From: Salinibacter ruber DSM 13855
GTDB taxonomy: Bacteria; Bacteroidota; Rhodothermia; Rhodothermales; Salinibacteraceae
Assembly (NCBI RefSeq): GCF_000013045.1
Contig: NC_007677.1
Span: 806,001-870,000 of the forward strand
DNA: 64,000 nt
Direction of reading: 5' to 3'
Position 1 is the stretch's first letter, and the number at the start of each line of letters is the position of its first letter. Positions 26,683-33,904 of the stretch are shown here, piece by piece. A program made the translations under genes and the position numbers. The notes under the pieces were generated by a model, which had not been told where the DNA came from, searched no databases, and saw only the letters and a list, made by a program, of their open reading frames with translations.

Positions 26683-27666
26683 ATGCATGTTTGCGTTACG
26701 GGTGGGGCCGGCTTTGTCGGCGGACACCTCTGCCGCCGCCTCCTGGATGAGGGCCACCGCGTCACGGCCATCGACAACTTCGATCCGTTTTATCCCCGCG
26801 CCATCAAGGAGGAGGGGATCGAAGACTTTCCCCGCGAGCGGTTCACGCTCATCGAGACGGACATCTGCAACACCGACGCCTTCCTGCAGGCCCTGCATGC
26901 CCGGGACGTGGACGCGATCGTGCACCTCGCGGCCCGGGCTGGGGTGCGCCCCTCCATCGAGGCCCCGATGGCCTACGAGGAGACGAACGTGGGCGGCACG
27001 CAGTCGATGCTGGAGGTGGCCCAAGAGCTGGGCATCGGCACGTTCATCTACGGCTCTTCCTCGTCCGTCTACGGCACCAACGATACGGTGCCCTTCGCAG
27101 AGGGGGACCCGGTGGACGCACCGATCTCGCCGTACGCCGCCACGAAACGCTCCGGCGAGCTGCTGGCGCACACGTTCCACCACCTCTACGGGCTTACCGT
27201 CCACTGCCTCCGCTTCTTTACCGTTTACGGTCCGCGCCAGCGGCCAGACCAGGCGATCCACAAGTTTGCCCGGCAGCTCCTCACTGGCCAGCCCATCACG
27301 ATGTACGGGGACGGCACGTCGCGCCGCGACTACACCTACGTGGCCGACATCGTCGACGGCATCGTCCGCAGCCTGCGCCGGGCGAAGGGCCTAGACGCCC
27401 CCGAGCATGAGATCATCAACCTGGGCGGGTCGGAGACGACGCAGCTCAGAGATCTCATTTCCGGCATTGCGGAGGCGATGGACATCGCGCCGGAGATCGA
27501 GCAACTGCCCACCCAGCCGGGCGATGTGGAGCGGACCTACGCGGACATTTCTAAGGCGAAGCGGCTCCTGGATTGGACGCCCGAAACGCCGATCGACGAG
27601 GGGCTGCAAAAATTCGCGGACTGGGTGAAAGCCTATTACGAAGACCGGCCGGTGTTGGAGGTGTGA
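26683..27666 (+). CDS. UDP-glucuronate 4-epimerase-like SDR, copy 2
   Basis: A 327-residue paralogue of the enzyme at 9116, with the same landmarks: [47 protein letters not shown] and [14 protein letters not shown]. It is expected to catalyse the same UDP-uronate 4-epimerisation. ATG 26683 follows the IS1 right end by about 65 bases. The GC-rich codon use resembles the chromosome backbone more than copy 1 does. A third, decayed 3' end of this gene lies at 28693. The two copies bracket the mobile-element zone. Confidence 0.8.
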   Translation: MHVCVTGGAGFVGGHLCRRLLDEGHRVTAIDNFDPFYPRAIKEEGIEDFPRERFTLIETDICNTDAFLQALHARDVDAIVHLAARAGVRPSIEAPMAYEETNVGGTQSMLEVAQELGIGTFIYGSSSSVYGTNDTVPFAEGDPVDAPISPYAATKRSGELLAHTFHHLYGLTVHCLRFFTVYGPRQRPDQAIHKFARQLLTGQPITMYGDGTSRRDYTYVADIVDGIVRSLRRAKGLDAPEHEIINLGGSETTQLRDLISGIAEAMDIAPEIEQLPTQPGDVERTYADISKAKRLLDWTPETPIDEGLQKFADWVKAYYEDRPVLEV

Positions 27667-27668
27667 GG

Positions 27669-27714
27669 TGGGCGTGGGGGTTTGTGCGTTGAGGGTTTTG
27701 CGTTGGGCGTTCTG
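27669..27714 (+). repeat. GT-rich degenerate repeat, unit 1
   Basis: Directly after the epimerase stop: GCGTTGAGGGTTTTGCGTTG, followed by GGCGT, preceded by GGCGTGGGGGTTTGT. Related sequences recur at 28771, 29788, 33363 and 34671, in each case upstream of a toxin-antitoxin gene. Confidence 0.6.
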
Positions 27715-27851
27715 TGGGGAAGGCAAGAAGGGGCAATGAACTTTGCTCCGTCGTGAGGCGTTCATGATTACGCCCCCGCTACTGCAACCTGTTGTGGAAA
27801 TGTCCTCTTTCCCCTGACGGGTACATCATATCTCCCCGTAGACAGATATAC

Positions 27852-28139
27852 ATGTCCATGGCGACGCGTGAGCTTCGCATCCCGTATCCCGAGGAGTTGC
27901 CGGAGGCGATGGATCAGACCCCGGACGAGTTTGAGCGTGAAATGCGATTTCTCGTGGCGGCAAAACTCTACGAGCTGGGACGAATCACCTCGGGGCGAGC
28001 CGCAGACGTGGCGGGCATGCAGCGTGTCGGTTTTCTCAACGAACTTGGCGCCCACCGCATTTCTGTGTGGAACTACGACGCCGACGAGCTTGAGCAAGAG
28101 ATCGAAGCGGCCCAGGATCGAGCCCGTTCCCGCTCGTGA
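27852..28139 (+). CDS. UPF0175 family antitoxin
   Basis: A 95-residue UPF0175 protein: RIPYPEELPEAMDQTPDEFE, LVAAKLYELGRITSGRAADV and a C-terminal acidic helix (DADELEQEIEAAQ). Members act as antitoxins to DUF3368 PIN-like toxins. The stop TGA (28137) overlaps the toxin's ATG (28139), the usual translational coupling. ATG 27852 is preferred over the upstream ATG 27792, which would add unrelated residues. The reading frame is intact although its toxin carries a nonsense codon. Confidence 0.8.
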   Translation: MSMATRELRIPYPEELPEAMDQTPDEFEREMRFLVAAKLYELGRITSGRAADVAGMQRVGFLNELGAHRISVWNYDADELEQEIEAAQDRARSRS

Positions 28140-28621
28140 TGGTCGTCTGTGATACCAGCCCGCTTCTGATCCTGGCCAAAGTTGGACGGCTACAGCTGCT
28201 GACGACGCTGTACGCGACGGTGGAAATTCCGAAAGCCGTGTTCGACGAAGTGAACGCCCGGGAGCAACCGGACACCGAGGCCATTCGGCAGTGGCGACAC
28301 AGGCAAGACATTCCGGTCCAAGAGCCGTAGGATGCGTCTCTGCACCGTCTTCCCGAAGAATTGGGGGACGGAGAGCGGGGGGGGCTTCCGCTTGCCGTTG
28401 AGCGAGACGCTGACCTCGTCGTTCTCAACGACCAGGAAGGACGGCGAGTTGCGAAACAGCGAGGCCTCAGCGTGACGGGGACGATTGGGGTTCTCGTTGA
28501 AGCGCGGGCGGCTGAACACGCTGATTCACTGCGAGGAGAACTCGATCGCGTTTTGGAGGCGGGATTATGGATCAGTGAATCTTTTTACGAGCGCCTTCTG
28601 CAAGAATTTGGGGAGTTGTGA
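28139..28621 (+). pseudogene. DUF3368 PIN-like toxin with amber codon
   Basis: The frame starts VVCDTSPLLILAKVGRLQLL (PIN-like first Asp) and runs to DIPVQEP. It meets TAG at 28328-28330 and continues in the same frame as DASLHRLPEELGDGERGGLP, LAVERDADLVVLNDQEGRRV and VTGTIGVLVEARA, the family's catalytic half. No shift is needed, so a single nonsense change explains the break. DUF3368 proteins are probable ribonuclease toxins paired with UPF0175. Truncation removes the second acidic cluster and should abolish activity. Confidence 0.8.
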
Positions 28622-28939
28622 TTTCGATCACTGCTTCTGTCATTGCGGCCTGTCGCTGAATGAACTCTGTGCCGGCCGCGGTCGGTGCGGAGACGCCGAT
28701 CGACGAGGGCCCCAAAGTTTGTCGACTGTAGAAAGCCCATTGTGCGGATCGGCCGGTGCTGGAAGTTTGAGGTGTGCGTGGGGGTTTGTGTGTTGAGGGT
28801 TGTGCGTCGGGCGGTTTTCTTTCGTGCGCGGGAGAAATGCGAGAAGAGAGCGAGCATGGGAAACAGAGGCAACTGTCTCCCCGACGCGTGCGTACCTCTC
28901 TTACGAGACACGTTGCCCTTTCTGATCTACAGTACGACC
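28622..28939. other. Gap with decayed epimerase 3' end and GT-rich repeat
   Basis: No intact gene. 28693-28770 resembles the last ~80 bases of the UDP-sugar epimerase genes (begins ACGCCGATCGACGAGGG, ends with the CGGCCGGTGCTGGAAGTTTGA tail), and 28771-28820 repeats the GT-rich sequence that follows copy 2. From 28811 the sequence is shared with 34724 onward. The promoter of the DUF433 gene should lie near 28880-28935. Confidence 0.65.
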
Positions 28940-29239
28940 ATGTCCTTAGATCAACGAATTGAACAGACGGACGGAATCTGTGGTGGGAAGCCCCGGATTG
29001 CTGGCCACCGAATCACGGTTCAGGACGTTGTGGTGTGGCACGAGCGGCAGGGATGGAGCGTGGATCAGATTGTTAGCGAGTACGATCTGTCCCTGGCGGA
29101 CGTCTACGCGGCGCTTGCCTACTATTTTTCCCACCGGGAGGAGATTGATCGTTCGCTCGAAGAGAGCCGAGCTTTTATCAAGCGGATGAAGAAGGAGCAG
29201 TCGTCGGAGCAGACAGAACCTCTGGGGGAGGATGGCTGA
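28940..29239 (+). CDS. DUF433 antitoxin
   Basis: A 99-residue DUF433 protein: RIEQTDGICGGKPRIAGHRI, VQDVVVWHERQGWSVDQIVS and YDLSLADVYAALAYYFSHRE are the complete signature, a small winged helix-turn-helix. DUF433 proteins are antitoxins to DUF5615 PIN-like proteins. ATG 28940 is chosen over the long upstream frame, which reads through noncoding repeat. The stop overlaps the toxin start by eight bases. A frameshifted copy of this gene and its leader lies at 34724-35093. Confidence 0.85.
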   Translation: MSLDQRIEQTDGICGGKPRIAGHRITVQDVVVWHERQGWSVDQIVSEYDLSLADVYAALAYYFSHREEIDRSLEESRAFIKRMKKEQSSEQTEPLGEDG

Positions 29240-29564
29240 GTCGGTTCGTTTCCATTTGGACGAGCACATTCCGTCAGTCGTGGCGGAAGGGCTCCGGCAA
29301 CGGGGCATAGAGGTCCGTACGCTCGCCGAAATGGATCGGTAGGGAACCCAAGACAAGGAGCACCTTGCTCATGCCCGGAGGGACAGTCGGGTGCTCGTGA
29401 CGCACGACGATGACTTTCTCCGCTTGGCCGCAGAGGGGGGCTCTCATGCTGTCATTGTCTACGTGCCCCGGGAGCGGTCGATTGGCGACATTGTGCGCGG
29501 ATTGGTCCGAATCGCACGGGCGTCGTCGGAAGAGGAACTGCACCAGCAGATTCGGTTTCTGTAG
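29232..29564 (+). pseudogene. DUF5615 PIN-like toxin with amber codon
   Basis: From ATG 29232 the frame reads VRFHLDEHIPSVVAEGLRQR and VRTLAEMDR, then TAG at 29340-29342. It continues without a shift as HLAHARRDSRVLVTHDDDFL, VIVYVPRERSIGDIV and IRFL to a natural stop at 29562. The HLDEH start and THDDDF motif are the DUF5615 active-site acids. A single nonsense change separates them. The partner DUF433 antitoxin immediately upstream is intact. Confidence 0.8.
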
Positions 29565-29916
29565 ATGCGTTCGGAAGCTGAGCCTGACGACGGTTGCCGC
29601 CTGGTTCAGCGCCTGCAGATCGGCCGGAATTGAAATTGTAGCGCGCAGGAGGATGGCTTTGGTGGGAAGAGGAGACACACTGCTCTTCGCTCGCGGCTTG
29701 CCTGAACCGTCCGTGCGTGCAGGCGCGTGGGTGTGGAGAGCGTGGGAGTGTAGGGAATGGGGGAAAGGGAGAGTGGGGGAAGGGCGCTTGTGCGTATTGC
29801 GTTGAGTGTTGGGCGCTTTGACAAGGAGCGTGTCGGATGGGAATAGAGGTACGGAGCACCGTCAACGTCTTCTCGTACGTCATTCTCCGATTGTCTAAAC
29901 AGCATTCCATTGAGGC
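29565..29916. repeat. Noncoding repeats between toxin-antitoxin modules
   Basis: No gene is supported. 29651-29710 (begins GGATGGCTTTGGTGGG) is a diverged copy of 34607-34669. 29745-29785 is strongly purine-rich with GTGGGAG-like units. 29788-29820 is GT-rich repeat unit 3 (GCGTTGAGTGTTGGGCGCTT). The order of repeat and GT-rich unit is the same near 34607-34733. Confidence 0.6.
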
Positions 29917-30162
29917 ATGACCCAGGTCCCGCTTCGAGAAGCGCAAGACTGTCTTGAGGCCCTTCTCGCTCGTGTGGAGGAAGGAGAAACGATTCTCATT
30001 ACGCGGTCGGGACGCCCCCCGGTTCGGCTTGGGCCTGTACAGTCACAAGATGAAGAGGAGGATGCCTTGCCTTCGCTCCATAAGTGGCGTGAAGATCTTC
30101 AGGTGAAGGGGGAGCCCCTCAGTGAAACGATACAGCATCAGCGAGAGGAGGATCGATATTGA
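29917..30162 (+). CDS. Phd/YefM-type antitoxin
   Basis: An 81-residue antitoxin with the Phd fold: VPLREAQDCLEALLARVEEG, ETILITRSGRPPVRLGPV and an acidic, disordered toxin-binding tail ending LSETIQHQREEDRY. It should bind the PIN toxin that starts at TTG 30159, overlapping its stop, and repress the shared promoter. The frame is intact, whereas the toxin is split by an IS605 insertion. A stop-less, frameshifted relative lies at 33547. Confidence 0.8.
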   Translation: MTQVPLREAQDCLEALLARVEEGETILITRSGRPPVRLGPVQSQDEEEDALPSLHKWREDLQVKGEPLSETIQHQREEDRY

Positions 30163-30265
30163 CCCAATACGTCGACACAAGCATTCTGGCGGCGTATTAC
30201 TGCCCCGAGCCACTCAGCGGACGGGTTGAGCAACGGCTTCGTGCTCTTCCACCTTTCGTCGTTAG
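30159..30265 (+). pseudogene. PIN (VapC-like) toxin, 5' part
   Basis: From TTG 30159 it reads TQYVDTSILAAYYCPEPLSG, with the first catalytic Asp of the PIN fold, and RVEQRLRALPPFVV. The last two bases, AG at 30264-30265, begin a serine codon completed by C at 32026 on the far side of the IS605 element. Joining the parts gives FVVSWLTDVEMHSALAKKVR, an uninterrupted PIN sequence. The 3' part is at 32026-32358. Confidence 0.8.
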
Positions 30266-30432
30266 ACTATTGGGAGAGCGTGAGAGGGCAGTAAACCCTC
30301 CGGCTCCTGTGGAGCTGTCGTTCCTTGGGGGATATGAACCTGTCGGTTCGGGGACCCTCTCGCAGAGAAAATTCGAGTTCAAGGCAAGGATTTTCTCCAG
30401 AACACCGGCTGTGATGGTCTGTTGATTGAGTG

Positions 30433-30831
30433 ATGCCAGTCAACAAAGAACCATACCAATGGTCGCGTCACGCCGTCCACGCGGTGAAGTACAACTTCGT
30501 GTGGTGCCTGAAGCGTCGGGCGAAGGTGTTGAAGAATGAGATTGCCAATCGTCTTGAACAAGTACTCTTTGACGTAGCGGATGAGCATGACTGGGAGATC
30601 GGCTCTCTGGCAATTCGTCCCGATCATGTTCACCTGTTCGTTCAGGCGGATACCCGCCACGCACCCTATCAGGTAATTCATCGATTCAAGGAAAAAAGCG
30701 CTCACGTTCTGCGAAAAGAGTTCGACCAGCTTCACCGGCTTCCGTCGCTTTGGACCCGCTCGTATTTCGTGAGCACGACCGGCAAAGTGAGCGAGGAGAT
30801 CGTCGGGCGGTACATTGAGGATCAATCGTAG
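30433..30831 (+). CDS. tnpA: IS200/IS605 TnpA Y1 transposase
   Basis: A 132-residue HUH endonuclease. RPDHVHLFVQ carries the two metal-binding histidines (about residues 65 and 67) and VGRYIEDQ the catalytic tyrosine near residue 127. Size and order match functional TnpA proteins, which cut single-stranded ends at hairpin-guided tetranucleotides. GTG 30430 directly before the ATG is an alternative start. The tnpB frame begins three bases after its stop. No lesion is visible. Confidence 0.85.
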   Translation: MPVNKEPYQWSRHAVHAVKYNFVWCLKRRAKVLKNEIANRLEQVLFDVADEHDWEIGSLAIRPDHVHLFVQADTRHAPYQVIHRFKEKSAHVLRKEFDQLHRLPSLWTRSYFVSTTGKVSEEIVGRYIEDQS

Positions 30832-30834
30832 CCC

Positions 30835-31968
30835 ATGCGCAAGACGTACAAGTACCGGCTTTACACCTGCGAGCGCAACAAACACCTCGTAGAAAGCATC
30901 GAGCTTGCGTCGGTGGTGTGGAACCACTTCGTTGCTCTGACCCGCCGGTACTACGAAATCTATGGTGAGTACCCCGGCTACTACGCGCTCAAGAAGCACC
31001 TCACGAAGCTGAAGCAGCGGGACAAGGGCCACTGGTACGACCTCAACTCGCAGGCCCTCCAGAACGTGATTGAGCGCCTGGATCAAGCGTACCAGCGGTT
31101 CTTCGAGATCGATTCTGCCGGGCGTCCTGGGTTCAAGAAGCGCGAGAAATACACCTCGTTTACGCTCACGCAGACCGGTTGGAAGCTCCTCGGTGGAAAC
31201 CGAGTTCGTATCCAAAACCACAACTACAAATTCGTCAAGTCGCGCCCGATCAAGGGCGAGATCAAGACCGTCACGATCAAGCGAGATGCCTGCGGGTATC
31301 TCTGGATCTGTTTCTCTGTCGAGAAAGAACCACCTACCCCTGAACTGCCACGAACAGGTAATGCTGTCGGGCTCGACTTCGGACTCAAGGATTTCCTGGT
31401 GACTTCCGACGGAGATCGGATTCAAGCTCCAGAGCCGCTCCAAGAAAGCCTGGAAGAGGTCCAGGACCTTCACAAGAAGCTTTCTCGCAAAGAACGTGGC
31501 TCCAACAATCGAAAGGAGGCGAAACGCCGGCTGGCGAAGAAGTACCGCCAGATTGACAACCAGCGGAAAGACTTCCACTTCAAGCTCGCCCGCAGGCTCT
31601 TCTCCCGATACGACGTTGTTTGTATTGAGGAGCTCAACGTCGGAGCGATGAAAGAGCTTTGGGGAAGGAAAGTAAGTGATCTCGGCTTCGCTTCCTTCGT
31701 CAAGATTCTGGAGCACGTTGCCCAAAAAGAGGGCAAAGAGGTCCGCAAGATTGACCGCTGGTTTCCCTCCTCGCAGACGTGCTCCGACTGTAGCCACAGA
31801 TACGAAGACCTGTCGCTTGAGGAACGAACTTGGACTTGCGAAGAGTGCGGATCTCTGCATGACCGTGACTTGAATGCAGCACGAAATGTACTGGAGAGGG
31901 CCCTCTCCAGCGCGGAAGCGGGCGTAAGACCGTCAGGGGCGGCAGCCCGCGTTGCTCGAAGCTCGTAG
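30835..31968 (+). CDS. tnpB: TnpB RNA-guided nuclease
   Basis: A 377-residue TnpB. The RuvC triad is complete: Asp181 in GLDFGLKDFLVTSDG, Glu265/266 in VVCIEELNVGAMK and Asp345 in LHDRDLNAARNVL. The zinc-finger cysteines (CSDC at 316-319, CEEC at 335-338) lie between the last two. TnpB proteins use an RNA from the element's right end to cut DNA beside the element's target motif. Here the 3' end of the gene and the 57 bases to the right end would encode that guide scaffold. The sequence appears undamaged. Confidence 0.9.
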   Translation: MRKTYKYRLYTCERNKHLVESIELASVVWNHFVALTRRYYEIYGEYPGYYALKKHLTKLKQRDKGHWYDLNSQALQNVIERLDQAYQRFFEIDSAGRPGFKKREKYTSFTLTQTGWKLLGGNRVRIQNHNYKFVKSRPIKGEIKTVTIKRDACGYLWICFSVEKEPPTPELPRTGNAVGLDFGLKDFLVTSDGDRIQAPEPLQESLEEVQDLHKKLSRKERGSNNRKEAKRRLAKKYRQIDNQRKDFHFKLARRLFSRYDVVCIEELNVGAMKELWGRKVSDLGFASFVKILEHVAQKEGKEVRKIDRWFPSSQTCSDCSHRYEDLSLEERTWTCEECGSLHDRDLNAARNVLERALSSAEAGVRPSGAAARVARSS

Positions 31969-32025
31969 CGAGACCGCAGAATCTCCTGCCAAGCGATAGC
32001 TGGATTAGCCGGGGGAGTGGGTCAA
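31900..32025 (+). ncRNA. Predicted omega/reRNA scaffold region
   Basis: In characterised IS605 elements the guide RNA covers the 3' end of tnpB and the right end, and its guide is the adjoining flank. By analogy the scaffold lies here, including GC-rich arms such as GGGCGGCAGCCC near 31936. The guide would start at 32026 (CTGGTTGACCGACGTGG). The exact 5' end cannot be set from sequence. Confidence 0.45.
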
Positions 32026-32358
32026 CTGGTTGACCGACGTGGAGATGCACTCGGCGCTGGCAAAGAAAGTCCGGGGGGCGAATTGGCGGAAGAAGATGCC
32101 GAGCGGGTGCAGGACCTCTTTCGCACCCACATGTCCCATGTATTGTATGAGGTCGCGGCAATCGAACACGGGGATTTCGTGCAGGCCCGGCAGTGGATCG
32201 CTCGAAGGGACACGGCGCTCCGGACCCTGGATGCGTTGCACCTTGCCGTGGCCCATCGTCGAGACCGGGAGGTTCTGACGGCGGATCGGGGGTTGGCGGA
32301 CGCCGGTCCCACGTTCGAGCTGGACGTAGAATTGATGCGTGCCGGTGATTCTTCTTGA
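32026..32358 (+). pseudogene. PIN (VapC-like) toxin, 3' part
   Basis: Continues the toxin from 30265: WLTDVEMHSALAKKVR. At a run of six Gs (32073-32078) the frame then changes to GELAEEDAERVQDLF and runs on to TALRTLDALHLAVAH and REVLTADRGLAD, the second half of the PIN active site. It thus carries two independent lesions, the IS605 insertion and the homopolymer shift. The frameshift would stay even if the element were excised precisely. Confidence 0.8.
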
Positions 32359-32413
32359 CCGGGAGAAGGGAGGAAGGCGGACACGTGTCGTCATCGTACT
32401 CGATACTCCCTGT

Positions 32414-32454
32414 TGCAGTGCAGTCGGTGCCGATTTGCAGGTGCGGAGTGTCGG
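32414..32454 (-). repeat. Orphan end of IS1634-like element
   Basis: This 41-base stretch, ending GGTGCGGAGTGTCGG, is a close copy in reverse orientation of the left end of the IS1634-like element (16180-16222), including the inner CGGTGCCGATTTGC. No transposase or second end is nearby. It is either a scar of a deleted copy or a stray end. Confidence 0.65.
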
Positions 32455-32609
32455 ATCCATCACTGTTTTGGAAGAAACGACGGACTGCAGGGGGCGTACG
32501 TTGATTCCGATTGAGTGGCTGTCTGCAGACGGAACCTCTGATCCGTGATCGGTGGTAGCTCGTCTGTCGGAGACAATGCGGAACCGTATGAAAAAAGTGA
32601 TGCGCGTTC

Positions 32610-32897
32610 ATGACGAAGGTCGCCCGCGAACACCGGACCGAGATTTTGCAGCTTGCTCGCGAGCACGGGGCGTACGATGTGCGGCTCTTCGGGTCGGTCG
32701 CCCGCGGTGAGGATCGGCCGGACAGCGATCTCGATCTGCTCGTTCGGATGGAAGACGGCCGAAGTTTGCTAGATCACGTCGCTCTGAAGCAGGACCTTGA
32801 AGATCTGCTGGGACGAGATGTCGATGTGGTGACGGAAGCATCGTTGCACCCGGGGCTTCGCGATCGGGTGCTTCGGGAGGCCGTTTCCCTTCAATGA
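32610..32897 (+). CDS. mntA: MNT-type minimal nucleotidyltransferase antitoxin
   Basis: A 95-residue minimal nucleotidyltransferase with the signature FGSVARGEDRPDSDLDLLVR, where GSxxRG and DxD bind nucleotide and metal. Members such as MntA inactivate a HEPN ribonuclease partner, in several systems by AMPylation. The stop overlaps the next start (ATGA at 32894), the standard MntA-HepT arrangement. This gene is intact, but the HEPN partner is cut short. Confidence 0.85.
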   Translation: MTKVAREHRTEILQLAREHGAYDVRLFGSVARGEDRPDSDLDLLVRMEDGRSLLDHVALKQDLEDLLGRDVDVVTEASLHPGLRDRVLREAVSLQ

Positions 32898-33058
32898 GTG
32901 CCGATGAGACAGATGAACTGTACCTTGAGCACATTCAAAAGCGCACTAGGCGAATTGAAACGTGTGCCTCGGCGGCGGGGGGAGAAACGAAATGTCAGGG
33001 GAGCGTTGGCTTTGCAGAGTCTTTTTTTGTGACTCACCACTCGTTATGGAAGCCATCA
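32894..33058 (+). pseudogene. hepT: HEPN (HepT/DUF86) toxin, truncated
   Basis: Begins MSADETDELYLEHIQKRTRR, the normal HepT start, then after about 25 residues passes into unrelated sequence and stops near 33056. The catalytic R-x4-6-H motif that should come about 70 residues later is absent, so the toxin cannot be active. The next antitoxin gene begins at 33046, suggesting a deletion joined two modules. Confidence 0.75.
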
Positions 33059-33300
33059 AACTGACGGTGCAGGTGCACCCGGACGGAACTCTGAAGTGGC
33101 CGGACTCGCTTCCCGAACTGGCACCCGGGGAGGCTGAGGTCATCGTGCTGTCCCGTACGGAGAATGCGTCAATGGAGGAGTCCCCTCTGCGCCGGAGATC
33201 TTCCGACCTTCTCGCAACGAACTGGCCACGCCTCGACGCGGGGCAATGGAAGACGGGGACTCTTCGGCGCGAGCATCTCTACGGCAAAATGGGACGCTAA
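33046..33300 (+). CDS. Antitoxin-like protein without toxin
   Basis: An 84-residue protein with a strand-rich start (AIKLTVQVHPDGTLKWPDSL, PELAPGEAEVIVLS) of the kind seen in small antitoxins paired with PIN toxins. The C-terminus is basic. No toxin follows within the next few hundred bases; instead GT-rich repeat begins at 33363. I do not recognise the exact family, and the role is inferred from fold pattern and context. Confidence 0.6.
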   Translation: MEAIKLTVQVHPDGTLKWPDSLPELAPGEAEVIVLSRTENASMEESPLRRRSSDLLATNWPRLDAGQWKTGTLRREHLYGKMGR

Positions 33301-33362
33301 CGATGACTGAAGTGAACGTTCCGGAGCGCTGCATGGGAAAAGGGCGAGAATGTTGAGCATGG

Positions 33363-33428
33363 GTGTGCGTGGGAGGATGGGAGAGAGTGGAGAGTATAAG
33401 GGCCTGCATGTCGGGCGTTTTGCGTTGG
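33363..33428 (+). repeat. GT-rich degenerate repeat, unit 4
   Basis: GTGTGCGTGGGAGGATGGG, then ending TCGGGCGTTTTGCGTTGG. Similar in order and wording to the units at 27669, 28771, 29788 and 34671. It precedes the decayed Phd gene. Confidence 0.55.
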
Positions 33429-33546
33429 CATCGAGATAGCATCATCACTCCTTTTGATGGTCTCTCAGACGCCGGATGCTCCCTCAAGCGAAACGCCTGT
33501 GGGAAGAAACGGGACATCCTTTACGTCCGGACCGATCGACAACGTC

Positions 33547-33775
33547 GTGACGCAGGGCTCTCTTCGAGAAGCGCAAGTGGGTCTTGTCGACCTTGTCGCT
33601 CACGTGGAAGCGGGTGAGACAATTCTCATGGCCTCCAGTTCACCTTGGGCCTGTACAGCCTCACGAAGGGGAGGCTCTGCCCTCACTTCATCGGTGTCGA
33701 GACTCCCTTGAGGTGAACGGAGGGTCCCTCAGTGAGACGGTGCGACAACAGCGAGACGAGGACCGGTGTTGGCTC
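33547..33775 (+). pseudogene. Phd-type antitoxin, decayed second copy
   Basis: Aligned by eye with the gene at 29917: GSLREAQVGLVDLVAHVEAG and ETILMASS in one frame, then after a small deletion near 33635 HLGPVQPHEGEALPSLHRC and LSETVRQQRDEDR in another. The codon matching the original TGA is now TGG, so the frame runs on into the downstream nucleotidyltransferase gene. No PIN toxin follows. Confidence 0.75.
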
Positions 33776-33904
33776 AATCGGCATCCCGTCCCGACAGCGG
33801 TCGCGGAGGCCCCGAAGGCCGTCAGGGTCGGAACGTGGGGCTCCAACTTCTCCCGGACCTGTACGTGGGAAACGAGTACGACTGTTCATTGGCCAGAACG
33901 GACG

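Larger units (their letters stand above)
30266..32025 (+). mobile_element. IS200/IS605 element with tnpA and tnpB
   Basis: A 1760-base element. Its ends are fixed by restoring the interrupted toxin gene: left flank ...TTAG, element ends ...TCAA, right flank CTGG.... In IS608 the left cleavage site TTAC stays in the flank and the right cleavage site is TCAA, the same arrangement. The left end contains perfect short hairpins, GCTCC-TGT-GGAGC (30303-30315) and GAACC-TGTC-GGTTC (30336-30349). IS605 elements move as single strands and leave no target duplication, as observed. Confidence 0.85.

Noticed and set aside
28328-29342. Amber codon reassignment or programmed read-through in the toxin genes
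   Set aside because: TAG serves as an ordinary stop for intact genes in this window (for example the glycosyltransferase ending at 11815), and no suppressor or recoding signal was seen. Plain nonsense mutation is simpler.
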